DNA from: Hepsetus odoe
Taxonomy: Eukaryota; Chordata; Actinopteri; Characiformes; Hepsetidae
Length of the DNA: 64,000 nucleotides
Direction of reading: 5' to 3'
Assembly (NCBI GenBank): GCA_017165825.1
Contig: CM029369.1
Location: 19,973,811 to 20,037,810, forward strand
Part shown: positions 36,170-50,069 of the stretch, one piece after another
Numbering within the stretch: position 1 is the first letter of the stretch
How the letters are laid out: the number at the start of each line of letters is the position of its first letter
The notes under the pieces: model-generated
What the model saw: the letters and a program-made list of their open reading frames with translations, nothing else
Told to the model about the DNA's origin: nothing
The model's database searches: none
Made by a program: the position numbers and the translations under genes

Positions 36170-39100
36170 ATTCTCCTCCATTCTCCAGTTTTCCTGTGAG
36201 TCATCAATACATACTGTACTAAGAAAAACATTTTGCTCAGTTTTACAGTGAATCACATTATAAATATTTTTAAATCTGTGATTAATAGATGAAAATTAAT
36301 GGGGCAGTTGTTTGGCCTGTCAGCTTGCTGATTAGAAAAAAAATTTTTACAATTACAGACTTCAGTAGTTGTGAAACAATTAAAGGCATATACATATCCA
36401 GTATTTCATGACAGACTTCATCTTCATCCTGTAGGTATTCCCAAATAATCTCTCTCTATCCCACTGGCAACGCAGAGTGGATTAACACTGCTTTATTCAA
36501 ATTACTGTCATAGTCTCATGCATATTTTAATTAGTGGACTTGATTTCTAGCACTGTGCCCAATATCCTCTCACATCCCTCTGCACTGCTGGATATGTATT
36601 GATTTTCAATACTTCTCTACCAGTATTGCTTCATGCAAGTCCACTGGGGTGTAGCTTTATGCTCCCCGTCCTTTCACAGCACAAAGACCATCCTGCTGGG
36701 CTGAGGCTTCTAATAAGAGCCTACTGTACACCAGGAGCCTAAAACTAATTAAAATGCCTTTGTCTATGCACCGAAGAAAAACAGAGAAACCTTTGAATGC
36801 TCCTTTACACCACCCAGTGGTTTAGAGGATCTGACACACTCCTTTCCAATGGGCAGAAGGAGAGTCTGTCCACCTTTGACCCCATTTCACTTTCTCAGCA
36901 GTCTTGAATCATTAAAATCACTGAAACAGCTGAAATGGAAACTTTGATCTATGTTTGTTCTATAACCTTTAAATGGACATAGCTCATAAACTTATGTGGG
37001 CAAACTTTCTTCAGACTGTAGAACATTCTCACTAGACCTATTTCTCCTGGCAATTTCTTTTTTTTTTCAGCATTTCATTTTGTTTTTGAAACTTCATAGG
37101 AACATAGTGACATCATAGCAATGCAGCAATCCATGTTCCCAAGACTTCTACAACCCCTGGGGATAATTCATGCATAACTTCAAACAATTCTCAACTATTT
37201 GTAAATGAACCAAGCTAGCACTGCCTCTTACTATATGGGACTCTTCCTGAACCCCTGGAACTTTAAACATATCTACATCCTGAGGCTTTTTATTCAAGAA
37301 CTACATGAAAAACAAGGCAAAATGATTGAGTATTGGGAGTAGAGAAGAGAAATCTGCACCTGCCAGCATTTTCATGAATGTTAAAGGAGTTAACTCAACC
37401 TAAAATCCTGAGGTTAATTTCATCATAAGGCTTATTGTTTAGTAACTACATAGCAAAAAGGAGTAAGGAATGGTGGCCTGGACATTCTTTAAAGCCTTTA
37501 AAGTGATTCCTTAGGTCACATTCACTACTTACTCACAAACTCCATCACTTTGGATGAAGTTTACTCATCAAACATCCGTGAGCTAATATGAAAATTATAC
37601 CAGGCTGTCCTGAGGCTTTGCAAGTGTATTTGAGAAAGTCTACTGAACACACAGACTGGACTGATGCAGCGCTGATGAGGTGGAGAAGAGTGTGGGGTGG
37701 GGTGGGTTGGTTTGGGGGGGGACTTCGCTTTGCTGAGGAAGATTGCACCTTAAGCTGCTGATCAAAGTAATTTTATGCCAAGCGTGTGTGCAAATGTAGA
37801 AACAGCCATGGGCAACAGAACACTTTTCCCAGTTGGTTTTTGAAGTCTTAAAAGCAGTGTGAGTGAAGCACAGGCCAATCAAATCACCGGTTGTTCTTAA
37901 TGTTTACACTGCAATTGTTGCTCAGGATCTTGAGCATGTTTAGGTTTGTGTTTTAGGGAGGTGTCATGCTATTGCCAGTTCAATTAATCATTCCATTTGA
38001 AAGCCCTAAATATAGGGTGAAAAAAGTATCATTGCTTTTCTGGGTGGAAACATGGTTGCCAAAAAATTGTAGTTTTCAAACATAACTTCATACTGCTTTA
38101 TTTCTCATTGTGCATGTACGTCAAGTTGAGGCATGATAAACTGTTTGATGAGAAACAGCACAGAAACTCAGAATTATGAAATGAAGATCTAAGTGCCAAA
38201 AGCAAGTCTAATGGTGCTTGTGGAGCAAAACCAGCACTGGCATAACAACCATCATCCAGGGCATGGCTGCTTCGCTGTGCTATGGTTGTATGCACCTCCT
38301 TCCCCTTCTGGTTAATGGCAGTCCATCCCAGCCCTTCTGAAAGCTGCAGAATTTGCATAGAAATGACTTCTGGATCAGGAGATGGAGAAGTCCCCCTAGC
38401 AGAGCCACCCTTTTTAGACTCATCAATCAGACTAAATGAGCACAACACAAAACTCAGCGGTAAGACGTTTCATTTGGAGACAGACTCATGTTTACCAATA
38501 AACAGCACTGGAGTGTTCATTGAAAAAGACATTAAGACTGGGGAAAGGAATGTATTTGAAAGAGCTTCTTTTACTTTTTGCCCAGTTCTATTTCACATTC
38601 TTCTAGCAGTGTTCAAGGCGTTGTGTGATGGGGTATCTCCACCAACTTATTAGCCACTTCTGAATCTGAAACATTCTTAACCAAAGACCTACAGACAGAA
38701 ATTTGATCTCAATTTGATCGGTACCTGGAGAGATGTCTCATCATCAAGTGAAAGAAAAATGAAAGAAAAGCATGATGGATAAAAAATTTTTTGATTCCCA
38801 CTTATTTTGCCATAATATTTTGCAATCAGAGTAAACACAACACTCACCACCAATATCAGTCATGTGAAGAAGTAATGTTGCCCTAAACAAACTTAACCTG
38901 AGTTTGTGACAATATTCCCAATAACAAGTAAAAGAAGTCTTTGGTAACACTGTGATTAGGCCATGTTGGTGACCCCTGATTTAGACCTTACAGGGAATTG
39001 CCCTTTGCTGGCAAAAGTTGTATTTAAGTGATATTTAGATTAAACAGGGCTAGCAGCAAAAATATTAGGGGTGTCTAGTCTAATTTAATCCTCAATTAAT

Positions 39101-42100
39101 CAATTAATTGGGGTTCATTCATTGATTGATTGATAATGGGGAGATTACTTTTTCACATAAGTGATATAATTTTTTTTTTTCTTCCTTTATCAAAACACAA
39201 GATAATTTATAAATTGTGTGTAAAGTGTACTCAGATTTTCTTTTGTGTTATGCTATATTTTTGAAACCATTTACAAATGTGGAGCTAACTTTGTTAAAGT
39301 ACTGTTTTAGTTTATGAAATTAGCCTATTTATGAGTCATAAGGTGGATATAAGTCACATAGTTGTGCTATCCTGGGAAACCCATGATATTTTCTTATAAT
39401 AACTCCCACGGCAGCTTGGCATTCAAAGCTAGGGATTGTGCCAGAGCACACCCAGTGCAAGATGGGTATCACCCACATACTGTGATCTGGCTGCTGCGGG
39501 ACAAGGCCAAAGGTTCACCTTCAACCTGGCAGCTTGAGTATCAACCCACATTGCATTTCATTAAGCGCTAACTGTAACTTCCGACCCGTAGTCCTGCTGC
39601 AATCTTTCAACAGCATGGAGGAAGGCAGCTTACATTCTGCACCCCAAGGTTTGCGATTTCACCCATCACTTCCCCTTCAAAGAGGTGCCAATCATCAGCC
39701 TGTATGGCAGTGCTTGGCTCCACAGAGCCAGCAACCGTGAAATGTCAAATTTCCATTTAAAAACCTGGACTTGGAGACTGGCCAAAAACCCAGGTTCAAC
39801 TCTTACACCATCTTGTAGCTGTTTATCGCACTGTGTACAATGTACAACTTTGTAAATAACATGTAATCCAGCACATGTTAGCTGAGCAACAGAAGGCAGT
39901 GGCAGTCATGCCTGATTATGTCTTGTACTCAAGGCTGTCTGCAACTGCTTCCAAAATCTTCTCATCAATATTAATAGATGAAAGAGTTATTGTTTCTGAA
40001 GGAAACAGAACCCTCAGAACAACTATATACACTGGATCTTATATCTCAAAAGAAAATCATGAAACACCAGAGGATGAGCAAGTTTATTTACGAGGTTATC
40101 CCTTCATCCATTCCTTTGATGTAATGCTGGTCTTCAGGAGCCACCATGATGGAAATGTTCTTTCCTTTACTTTTTCCAGTGATCATATTTCACCATTGAG
40201 ATTTAATCTGTGAAACAATCTAAAGTTACAAAAGAGTACAGATACCTCTGTCAAGAGGATTACCAGCTTCCCTGAAGAAACACCTGTGGGTGTTCCACAA
40301 GTATCAGCAGTGCCCCTAAACCTACCTCACAGAACAGTCAGAGCCCAGCTCATGACTCACCTTATCAGCACCTTCCTGTTCTGCAGTTTTGTTAATCCAG
40401 TTGGCAGATGCACAGATTTTACACTCAGCAGAAAGGAGCACAGTCTCATTCTTTCATTAACCCATATCATGACAGATGAGCAAGTAAATGGGGTAGGTTT
40501 GCTCAACATATCTTAAAAAGTGGAGGCCTCATTATAAATGCATAAATCCAATCTGGAATGAAAGGTATAACAGACATGAAACAGACATGCGGTTTGAATG
40601 GGATCATACATTTCCTAAAAAATACATCCTTACATGATAAAGCCTCATATTAAATACCAGTTATAAGCTGTAAGTATACTTCCATATTGTCCTCATTTAC
40701 AATGCCCGATTTTAGTGGTTTGCTGTAAAAAATTGTCCTGTGGTCTAGAAATCAGTGATGTTAGGGTGACACTTAGAGGTTGGTTAGAAGAAACACATTG
40801 TGATCATTGAATTGTGCTTATTTAATCCTAAAAATGCTACTTTCTCTTCACATTGTGTCCGGGGTTGCAGTGAAATTTGAGTGAGAGATTTGCAGTGAGA
40901 AAAATGCACAAGGTGGCTCTAACGAACACTTTATGATGTCTTCACTTTTACCAGTATTGAAGAAACAGGTTAGTAGTAAAATACAAGTTATTTGGTACTG
41001 CGATTAGAGCAATGGAAATAAAAGCCAACAACACGTAACAGCCCAAAATGACGATATGAGGTTTCGTTTTGTAAGCAGGGGTCTTGAATTTGGCCACAGA
41101 GAGATTCGCTTCTCTCTATCTGTTCAGCCCATGCGGTCATATGATGATTAATTCTTCTTTTTCCAGCCACAAAGGGCATGGTAAATGTCAGCTAAACACG
41201 AATGTTCCTGTTGCAATTATGACAATGTTATAGTAATCATTCATTTGTTCATTTCATACTTCCATGCAGGGGATCACTGCTTTTTCTCTTCATGTCGTGA
41301 TAACTGCTCATTAATTTTATTTATTTGTCTATTTTTTTGTTTTATATTCCTTCATCATGTGAGTGCATAAAATTAAAATGGATAAATGATGAAGGATCAT
41401 TTTTTACTTTTTTGCATAAATGCAGGATCAAGGCCACCAAAAAATCCCTAATTTTTGTTAAAATATTTCTTATTCTTCCCATTCCTCTTCTTCTTTTCTG
41501 TCCCTAAAATGAATCATACCAAACTGTAGGTCTACTACACTTGAAACTTGTTCAGTAGGTAGTTTCCCTTCCATTTTTTCAGCGTTTCAGCTTAGTGAGC
41601 TCCTAATTTTCAGACATGTAGAATAATTTTTTTATGTACAACTGAAGCTGAATTAAAACAGCGCTCACTCAGTCGCAATGAAAAACATACAAATGATAAC
41701 AAATACTACAGTGTTTAGCCTGAACAAATGTTTTGACTAAAATTAACTGGTTATTAGCCATTTACATTTATATGTACTGTATTTCAACTTCAACTGTACA
41801 GAGGGGGAATGCTCAGTCCTGTTGTCTTAAAACTTACTCACTGCATCACACTGAATCACCCTGGTAAGAACTATGGACAAAGAAACTACACTTTCTTTCC
41901 TAGCTATGTAAAGTGCTGCATTCCAAAGCTATTACTGAATCATAAACTATCTGGCAGTTTCAGATCAGATTTAAATCAAGTCTGGTTACTTATTGGAAGA
42001 GGTTTATTAAAAGTTTTTAATTAGTTTAAAGAATTTTTATTGAACTACTTGGCTTCAGCCATTAATGAGAGGTCCAGACTCTTACATCAAGTCCTTAAAA

Positions 42101-42268
42101 TCCAACATTCTCTACCCACATTTTCTTTCACCTTCAAAAATGCCACATATTTCACATGTGAAGTGTACGATTACACTTAGGCAAGTCTAAACATATGTAC
42201 TCACTTGGGGCAATGACACATGACTGCAGTTTAATAAAGTTTGAAACCAACACATCTTAGTAAAATTC
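36170..42268. other. Long unique-looking non-coding stretch
   Basis: About 6 kb with no transposon signature recognised. The block at 36,430-36,860 has homeodomain-type cores (TTTTAATTAGTGG, AACTAATTAAAA) and even composition. The longest open frame, 116 codons on the minus strand at 38098-38448, has no recognisable domain, and the frames at 39.4-40.5 kb are likewise unrecognised. A T run lies at 39171-39180. Confidence 0.5.
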
Positions 42269-42402
42269 CCCATCGTCCAGAAGAGCATATCTGTGGTCAG
42301 ACGCACATGTTTGGATGAGAAGGCTTGGCTCACAATCTCCATTATAGTTCATTCCAAACCTGTTCAGTGGAGTTGAGGTCATGTGCAGGCCAGTCAAGAT
42401 AT

Positions 42403-42615
42403 ATTTACATTTACATTTACGTTTACGGCATTTATCAGATGCTCTCATCCAGAGCGACTTACATGTCCTAATTACAGGGACAGTCCCCCTGGAGCAGTTC
42501 AGGGTTAAGGGTCTTGCTCAGGGACCCAGTGGTGGTAGTGCTAGGGGTGGGATTCAAACCTGGGACCTCTTGAGCCATTGGTCCATAGGCAAGTACCCTA
42601 CCACTAGACACTGCC
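42403..42615 (-). mobile_element. tRNA-derived SINE with L2-type tail (family B)
   Basis: The plus strand begins with repeated TTTACA units, then GCATTTATCAGATGCTCTCA and CCAGAGCGACTTACATGTCC, the reversed L2-type tail. The right end, read on the minus strand, is a tRNA-like head with an A-box-like TCTAGTGGTAGGG and a B-box-like GGTTTGAATCC. It is the best-preserved family B copy. Confidence 0.8.
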
Positions 42616-42622
42616 AATATCT

Positions 42623-42828
42623 AGGGCAGTGGTGGCCTAGTTGTTGGGGACTAGCCCCTACTTAAGTAGGTTGAGGGGTTGTATCCTGAGGTACTTCTGA
42701 GCAAGGAAACGTCACCCAACACTACTTTCATGAGGCATTACAACCTAATGCTCCTGTTCCTGGTGTGTGTTCACTACCAATGTGTTTGAATGCGTTAAAT
42801 GCAGAGGAAAATTTCACTGCTCACCCAA
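42623..42828 (+). mobile_element. tRNA-derived SINE (family A), plus strand
   Basis: Starts GGGCAGTGGTGGCCTAGTTG with the tRNA-like head, a B-box-like GGGGTTGTATCC, and the body ending GCGTTAAATGCAGAGG, the forward form of the segment seen reversed in the other family A copies. Its head lies 7 bp from the head of the neighbouring family B SINE. Confidence 0.78.
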
Positions 42829-43319
42829 ATTATTATTCCTTTTCTACCAAACCTGTTGGTATTATGCAGTGTGCCAATCCCACTCGTCCCACACATGTTT
42901 CTACTGCTGCAGAGTCCAGTGGTGGCATGAATTACACCATCTTATCTGTTGTTTGGCATTGCTTTAGGTGATGTGAAGCTAAAATGCAACTACTCATCCA
43001 TGATAACCCATTTCATGAATCTCCCAGTGCACAGTTGTTGTGCTAAAATTAATGTCAGGGAAAGTTTGGAATCAACAGAGCTGACTTTTTCAAACAATGT
43101 ACCTCGACACAGTGCAGCCCTGCTGTGCTATGTGATCTGCATTAATGTCACTTACATTTGACTGTGCAAAATCTAACAGGGAAAAAACTTCATTGATTCA
43201 TTGCAAAGGTGGCATCCTGTGATAACAACTGAATTCACTGACCTCTTCAAAACAACCCATTCTTCAAGAAATGTCTTTAATTCTGTCTGCATGGCCAGGT
43301 GCTTAATTTTACATACCGT

Positions 43320-43678
43320 CTTCTTCTACTTCTTCTACTGTCTTGAGCATCCTCCTCCTTCAAACCCACCACCTTCATGTCCTCTCTCGCCACCTCCTCA
43401 TAAACCACTCTGGACATGTCCAAACCAACACAACTTTGCTTCTCTAGCTTTGTCTCCAAACCATTTAACCTGAGCTGTACCTCTAATATACTCATTTCTA
43501 ATCCTGTCCATCCTCGTCACACCCAACGAAAATCTCAACATCTTTAACTCTGACACCTCCAGCTCAGCCTCCTATCTTTTTGTCAGTGCCACCGTCTCCA
43601 ATCCATACAACATAGCAGGTCTCACTACTGTCCTGTAAACCTTCCTTTTTACTATTGCTGGTACCCGTCTGTCGCAGG
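43320..43678 (-). mobile_element. RTE-like LINE C-terminal fragment
   Basis: On the minus strand: TDGYQQ-like start, KVYRTVVRPAMLYGLETVAL-type sequence, then a LEVQLRLNGLETKL-type segment and AREDMKVVGLKEEDAQD. Orientation is opposite to the copies at 2.6 and 11.6 kb. Both ends are truncated. Confidence 0.78.
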
Positions 43679-43684
43679 TATATT

Positions 43685-46600
43685 TTTTCTTTATAGATCA
43701 GTTCAAATATTTCATGTAGTGCATATATTTTATGACTTTATTTAAAACGTTTAAATAGTTGAGTTAACAGAAATCTATAGTAAATTAACCCACCAAAAAC
43801 CTGTTTTTTACATCCTTGAACATCAGAGAGCTAAATGTGTTAACCAATAATATCCTGTGGCGAGTGATAAACACTTATGAATGAAAATATATACCAATAA
43901 AACATGTTTACCATGCAATTTATGTTAACCAAAACCATGCTAAATGTCTTTTATTAGGTTGTAATGGAAATTTTCCTCTACAGTTATTCTCAGTACTTTT
44001 CATTTTGGGTAATATATGTCTGTAGGCATTTTGGACCTTAATACATTAACTTCAAAGTTGGCATGAAAGTTTTACTGGCACCAATCCTGCGGAAAACGCA
44101 CTTTAGCTGAGAATGGACTGCTGACCAGCTCCAGTGCCAAAGACCAGTAGAGTTAACATCAGGAAAGCTTTGGAAGTGTGTCTCCACCCAGGCTAGTCTC
44201 ATGGTAAAACAGCAGGAGTAACATTCTGAGAGGGGGAAGGGGGAAAGGGAGCAAATAGAAAAGCATTGTTGTCCTGTATGTAACTGGAGTCTTTGAGAAA
44301 CCCAGAGTGATTTTCACTGAGCATCACATATCAGTATTTTTCAAGCCAAGAAACAAATGAGGGAGGAACTCCTATCACACAAAATGCCCTTCTAGCAAAA
44401 CAACTGTGGCAGTTCTATCTAAAGCTATGTCCACATTATGAGTCCCATTGCTCATATTCTAACACAATGATTCACATTTGTGTGGATAATTGACTCATAT
44501 TTGTCCTCAGTTTGAATAAAACTGTACACTGAAACAATCTGCATGTGCACATGCAAATCAGCAATGCATGACTGCACATACTTCCTTATCATTAAGTTAC
44601 CAATCCCAAATGTTCTCCTACTCTTCAGTATACTCTGTAAGTCAGGAATACTATAGACTCTACAATAAAACAGAGCACTGCATACACAGTAGGAACCAAG
44701 ACCCTCACTGGTACATGCGCAGTGAAAAAAAATACATACATTAATTCAAAGCTAAGCATTCTCATTAAGAACATATGTCCAGCAATGAAATACATATCAG
44801 ATATAAGACTCCATAGTAAAGAGCTCTGAAAACACCACATCTGGTCACTTTTAAGCAAAAATCAGATCTGTTTATATTTAACCCAGTTAAGAGAAAGTGT
44901 TACAGTTTACAGTACAGATCACAAGTTGAAGATTAGGAATGTCAATAAGTCATTACTACTTTTTCACACATAAGATGTTCATTAAGCATTATGAACAAGC
45001 ATTTGTCATTAACTTTACCATAAGACCATAAAATTAGTCAATCAACCATAAAATCATTAACAGAAGTCATTTTAAAAAAGTCTCTAAGTTGAAACAGAAA
45101 TTTAAAAAAGCTTATCCCAACTTTAATGTGCTTCAGTTCCTAATGGAATTTGAAGAATGAGTGTTGTACGTGGTCACAGTTGATGACTGTAAACTGTCTC
45201 AGGTAAACTGATCAATGCCCAAGCATGCCTTTAATCATATAGTGAAGTGAAATTCACATGAAATCCAATCTGTATATATGCATCATCTCCCAAAACAATC
45301 TGTTTGTTTAATGATTTTTTATGTTTTTTTCCTCTACTGTGTATCATTTTGTGGAAAGGTTCAAAGACTTTCCCATTTACTTTTCCTCATACTCATCTAC
45401 CTCACTGTCTGCGTCTTTTAGGACATCACAAAGCAAGAGTTCATAACTGGTTTTTGTTTAATACCCATAGATAAACTGCATAGACTGAACTGGAGAGGGA
45501 ACATGAAACTGTAACAATGTTGATATAAAAAAAGGACAGAACATGATGTTGTCCTTGATATGGACCCTTTCATTTGACAGCAGCAATATGTTAAAGAGCA
45601 GAGTGAGAAATACAATCTGTGAACCTACATCTAACTAAATGAAAGTAACTGAGTAAAATATGTAAAAGAAGCCAGTCATGTCAAACTGGAACAGTCATCC
45701 CTCAACCAAATGATTAGGTGTCAACATGTCCTGTTCGCTTTTTAGAGTGCTATAAATCTCAAGCCTGACAGTTTATTTGGCTTCTTATATTCATAGAATT
45801 TCACACTCATGACTCAAGTATAGCCATTACCAAATACACTTTAAATCTCAATCCTGGCACTTTATTGGACTTTTTATATTCATGCAGTTTTCATTCCTGA
45901 CTGAAGCACAATTAATGCATAAAATGCTTTCGTACAAATACTTCATAATGATTAAAGTATCTCCATTGTTTTTACGTAGCAATTGTCTTTTATTCCTCTA
46001 AGGATCTTTTTTTTTCATCTGGGAGGACCACTCATGATTGTGATTCCTGGACAATAAAATCCTTGTTATAACATTGATTAAATTATTTCAGTTACTAAAT
46101 CACTTCCCACGCCTGAATCTTTGCAAAACTATTGGTTTTAAATATTACAAGACTTTAACATCTCAGGTAACAAAGTTATGTCGCATTATTAAATAAGACT
46201 CTCACCTTACAGGTTCATAACTTCCTGGAAATGTCTGGGTTCTTTCATTCTTGGCAGAGTTTATAAATCTACATTGTTCAGTGTAAGCTGATCCAAGCCT
46301 GTTTTTTGTGATACTTTTTTTTTATTTTGGGCCTATCATTTACAGGGGCCACTGTTACATAACTGTTGAACTGCTCTAGAATAGCACCAGGAAACACCAA
46401 GCTAACCAGGCAGCAGATTAATGTGTTTTGTCAATTGCACATTGGACACTGATATTTTACACTTTCTGTGTTTTATTAAAAGCTTGTAAGAGATGACATA
46501 TTCTTGACATATCACCACTGCTTTTTACTTTTTACTTTCAAACTTTTTACTATCAAACGTGTTTTTTCCAAAAATGTCCTTAGATTGCAATGAAAATAAA

Positions 46601-49095
46601 TTTTAAGCAATAAATTTTATTTTTCCATTTCATTCTAAAGGTGTGTAATAAGGCAGCTGGCATTGTTAAATTATGTAAATGTTATAACTTTTTATCCAAA
46701 CCTTATCACTGAAAAAATAGTACCACAATACAGAAAAAAATTGAACTAAAAATGAAGAAGATTTTCAGAAATTGTTAGGCAATCTGTTTTCTTTTTAAAT
46801 AAAGGCAGATTTAAATTCACTGAAGATATGGCTCCATGTGTAAGGACATATTTAAGCCTGGATGTTTTATCAATGAGGTGCACTAAAGAGAATATTTTAT
46901 TCAATGTGAAATGTAGGTGTGAGTAAGTGAGTAAGGGATGATATCATTACAATGGAGCGCAAACAAGCATACACATGCTTGAAACCGTTTTTTTCCCTTA
47001 TCAGTATTTTAAGGTGTTGGTTCAAGTTGGGATAAAAGTAAGGTATAATATTAAAGTTAATGATCCTGTGCTTTTTGAAATATTACCAACATGTGTGATA
47101 GCTTACAGATTACTGAAAATGCAATTTCAACATGTCTCTGCTTTATTGCTCAACCTGCCCAAAACAAGCTGAAAACCATTTTTAAGAAGACGGAAAGTTG
47201 ACTTAAGATTTAAAGTTGATAACAGTGATAATAACAAAAGCCAAAACTATATAGTTTGAATCAGTTGTTACTATACCTTCTGGGCAAAAAAGGTCCAGCT
47301 TTAATATTTTGTCAGTAAATTTCAATCATGTAACTATATTAAGACTTTAGTTTTAGTGTATTTTTAAAATAAAACAATATAAAAACTACAATAATCACAA
47401 ATTAATAAGCACAAAATATGCATAGTACACATAAAACATTTCATGTTTGCTTGTGTTCTCATGTTATTTCCTCACTCTCAGCAGTATAAAACATGCAGAT
47501 AAGTCTTAAGATTAATAACAGAAATCTATATTGACTAACTATAATCCTATAGTTACAGGCTTAAAATTGTTAATGTTACTGTAGTTTAATGGCTAAAAAA
47601 CATATTTAAAAGCATAATATTCACAACTGTACTTTATCAAGCAACTAAATCAAAGCTGCCAGTAAGGCTTCTTAGTGTGACAAGAAGAAGCCATTTTGGT
47701 TTCCTAAAAACCCATAAATAATGTGTCTTAAAAGAGCCATGTGTGTAAATGAGATGTGTGTGAAGAACCATCTAAAGATAAAAAGAAACTCTGCACAATG
47801 TAGAGATTTTTGAAAGAACACTCAATCTGGTTGTTTATTTTATGTAAAGGTTTTTTACAGCTCTTTTAAAGTTGTCACTTAAACATCTCTTTAACATGGT
47901 TCATGGGCCTTTTTTCAATTTTCCGGAACCTTTTTAAAAGGTTACACTCTTTTAAGTGTTAAAGAACAACAAAAAGAATATGGAACTAAGAACTCATGAG
48001 GGTAAAAGATGATAAAGTGCGGGCCTGTGTGCAGGGATTCATAGATAAGAGTCCAAGGACACTTCAGATACACTACAAAATGAAGGTCCACAAAGATAAA
48101 TGAAAAAACACTGCAAATGTTTTTAATTCTTCAGTTGCAAGCGTCTGTAACAGCTCATGCGAATGTGCTAGGCTGAACAGAAAAAACTGAAGAAACAGGA
48201 TCTGGGAAATGCTTTTAAATCCAGGTGTTGATGTCCCCGTTTAACCTGTTCACCCAATCAACCCACTAGTCACACTAACATAAAGATAAAAAGAGACCAT
48301 GTATTGTATTTATGACAATTACCACTTTTTAAATCCAGATTAGAATTTTTTTCAAGAAAAGAATTTCAAGACCTTTACATATTGATTAATTGTATTCTGG
48401 TCTGAAAATCTTCATTTACAGCAACAGCATATTTTCACTTTTCAAAGATACCTGTAGGAAAACATTTCAGCTGGCATTTCAGGTAGAATTGTTCTTGCTT
48501 GTTATTCATATATTTAAAAAGCAGCAGGCTTTCAAGGGCTGCGTTGCTACGGATTGGTTTAATCCAGTATAAAATCTGATACTGCAGCTAAGATATAACT
48601 CATCTTTCACAATAAGTGAAATGATCCTTGCATACCTACATAATGAGGTTTGTCCCTTGCAGAGGCCAGACTTGTGCTGCAGCGTACTTTCCACTAGCGT
48701 TCTCTGAATAGATAAAAAAATTTTAGGTAATTTCCCCAATGCAGCAGCTAAGATTAGAAAGTTTACAGTTCATGAAACAAACCCGTTCTGTACTATCACT
48801 TACCCTCCCACACACACATACACACACACACAGTTCTGGTGAACAGAAAGTAGTTGAGGAGTTAGGACATTCACAACTTCTTTTTTCCTTATGATATTTT
48901 CCTCAATGGCTCCATCACTTCTGCTGCAGTACTTTTAATAAGAAGCCCTTCGGAAACTTCTGATGCCATTTTGAAACAATTGTCCTAGTTATAATAAGCA
49001 ATATTTAATTTTCATTTAGTTCTTACAAGAAAACTGGGTTTAAGCATATGATGTGTGAGCACATTTCTTTCTAAAATACTTTTTACACCTGTCTA
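43685..49095. other. Non-coding DNA, nothing firm
   Basis: More than 5 kb of AT-rich sequence. A diverged tandem duplication lies at 45753-45930, and at 47,845-47,960 a GGTTCTT/AAGGTT-type hairpin repeat is possible. No gene or transposon signature. Confidence 0.5.
45753..45930 (+). repeat. Diverged 89-bp tandem duplication
   Basis: Two units beginning TAAATCTCAAGCCTGACAG (45753) and TAAATCTCAATCCTGGCAC (45842) share TTTATTGG/TTTGG, TTATATTCAT, TTTCA and TGACT blocks in order. Confidence 0.7.
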
Positions 49096-49099
49096 TCAC

Positions 49100-49390
49100 C
49101 TGTCCATCACATTTCTGTGCTGATCCTGGGGTTAAACCCGACCTAACTTTGTACTGCTAGTATACCCAAGGGGGTTGGGTAGCCAGTCGACCTTGGACGC
49201 TCAGAGGTTTTTTTTCTCCACACAGTGGAGTTTTTGGTTCTTCTCCTTCGTAGTCGTCTGGCTTTTACTTCTAGCCTTCAGTTTTTAGATCATGACTACA
49301 ACCTATGTCTACCATCTATGTAAAGTGCTTTGGGGCAAGTCTGTTGTGAAAGGCGCTATACAAGAATAAATTGAATTGAATTGAATTGAA
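49100..49390 (+). mobile_element. LINE/SINE 3' end with (TTGAA)n tail
   Basis: Contains TTTTTTTCTCCACACAGTGG, then AAAGTGCTTTGGGGCAAGTC and GCGCTATACAAGAATAAATT, ending in four TTGAA units. This is a very common fish retroposon 3' terminus. The parent family is not resolved. Confidence 0.65.
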
Positions 49391-49394
49391 TTTC

Positions 49395-49812
49395 CACATG
49401 TCCATCTACTCAGCAGAAGTGGCAAAAGTAAAAACATTTTTCTAAAACAAAAGTCCAGATACTTGAGTAAAAACAACTAAGGGAAAAGTAGTAGTGCCGA
49501 TCGAACTTCTCATGTTAAAGTGAAATGAAGGCTCTGGAATTTACTCAGAGTATAAGAGTAACAAGTAGCCCTTGGAAGGACATTTCTAACTGCTGTTTCA
49601 AAGCTAAATTAACATTATGTCACTTATATAATTCAAAGACTGTTATAACATTTTTATATTTAATATAATAAAAACCATGGACTGAAACACACACACATAT
49701 ATGTATATGAGTTAGACCCTGAGAGATTTTTCCTGACCCTTTTTTTTCACTGACAAAAAATATTTGGCTGGAGATTACTGCACATTGAACGAAAGGGTGA
49801 TCGCTGACCTTT
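49395..49812. other. Non-coding DNA
   Basis: AT-rich; nothing recognised. Confidence 0.4.
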
Positions 49813-49815
49813 TTA

Positions 49816-50067
49816 AAGTGAAAGTGAAAGTGACGATTTGCCATTAAGAGACACAGCACGGTACTTAGTGAACCCCAATGAAATTCATCCTTTGTGTTTA
49901 ACCCATACACTCTCAAGGTAGCAGTGAGCAGCCATATCCAGTGCCTGGGGAGCAGTGGTGGGAAGAGTGCTCAAGGGTATCTCAGGGTAACCAGCTGATC
50001 TATGATTCGAACTCTTGTCCTTATGATCATGAGGCCTAGTCCCTGACCACTAGGCCACAGCTTCCCC
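49816..50067 (-). mobile_element. tRNA-derived SINE (family A)
   Basis: The left end is AGTGAAAGTGAAAGTGACG, the centre TGTGTTTAACCCATACACTC, and the right end on the minus strand is a tRNA-like head (GGCCTAGTGGTCAGGGACTA and a B-box-like AGTTCGAATC). Confidence 0.8.
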
Positions 50068-50069
50068 AA

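Larger units (their letters stand above)
42270..43315 (-). mobile_element. Tc1-like transposon split by two SINEs (family 4)
   Basis: The minus strand encodes a decayed Tc1 transposase. The C-terminal side is at 42270-42400 (plus strand TTGGATGAGAAGGCTTGGCT and GAGTTGAGGTCATGTGCAGG). The middle lies at 42840-43160 (CTGCAGAGTCCAGTGGTGGC). The N-terminus is at 43195-43315 (reverse strand MGCFEEVSEF, preceded by a short leader). Two SINEs occupy 42403-42825. Several blocks are deleted and frameshifted. No clear terminal repeat was found at either end. Confidence 0.68.

Noticed and set aside
38098..38653. 116- and 123-codon frames on opposite strands
   Set aside because: No domain, signal peptide or splice context was recognised, and the two frames overlap each other.
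39875..40213. 112-codon plus-strand frame
   Set aside because: No recognisable protein and no supporting splice sites; likely chance.
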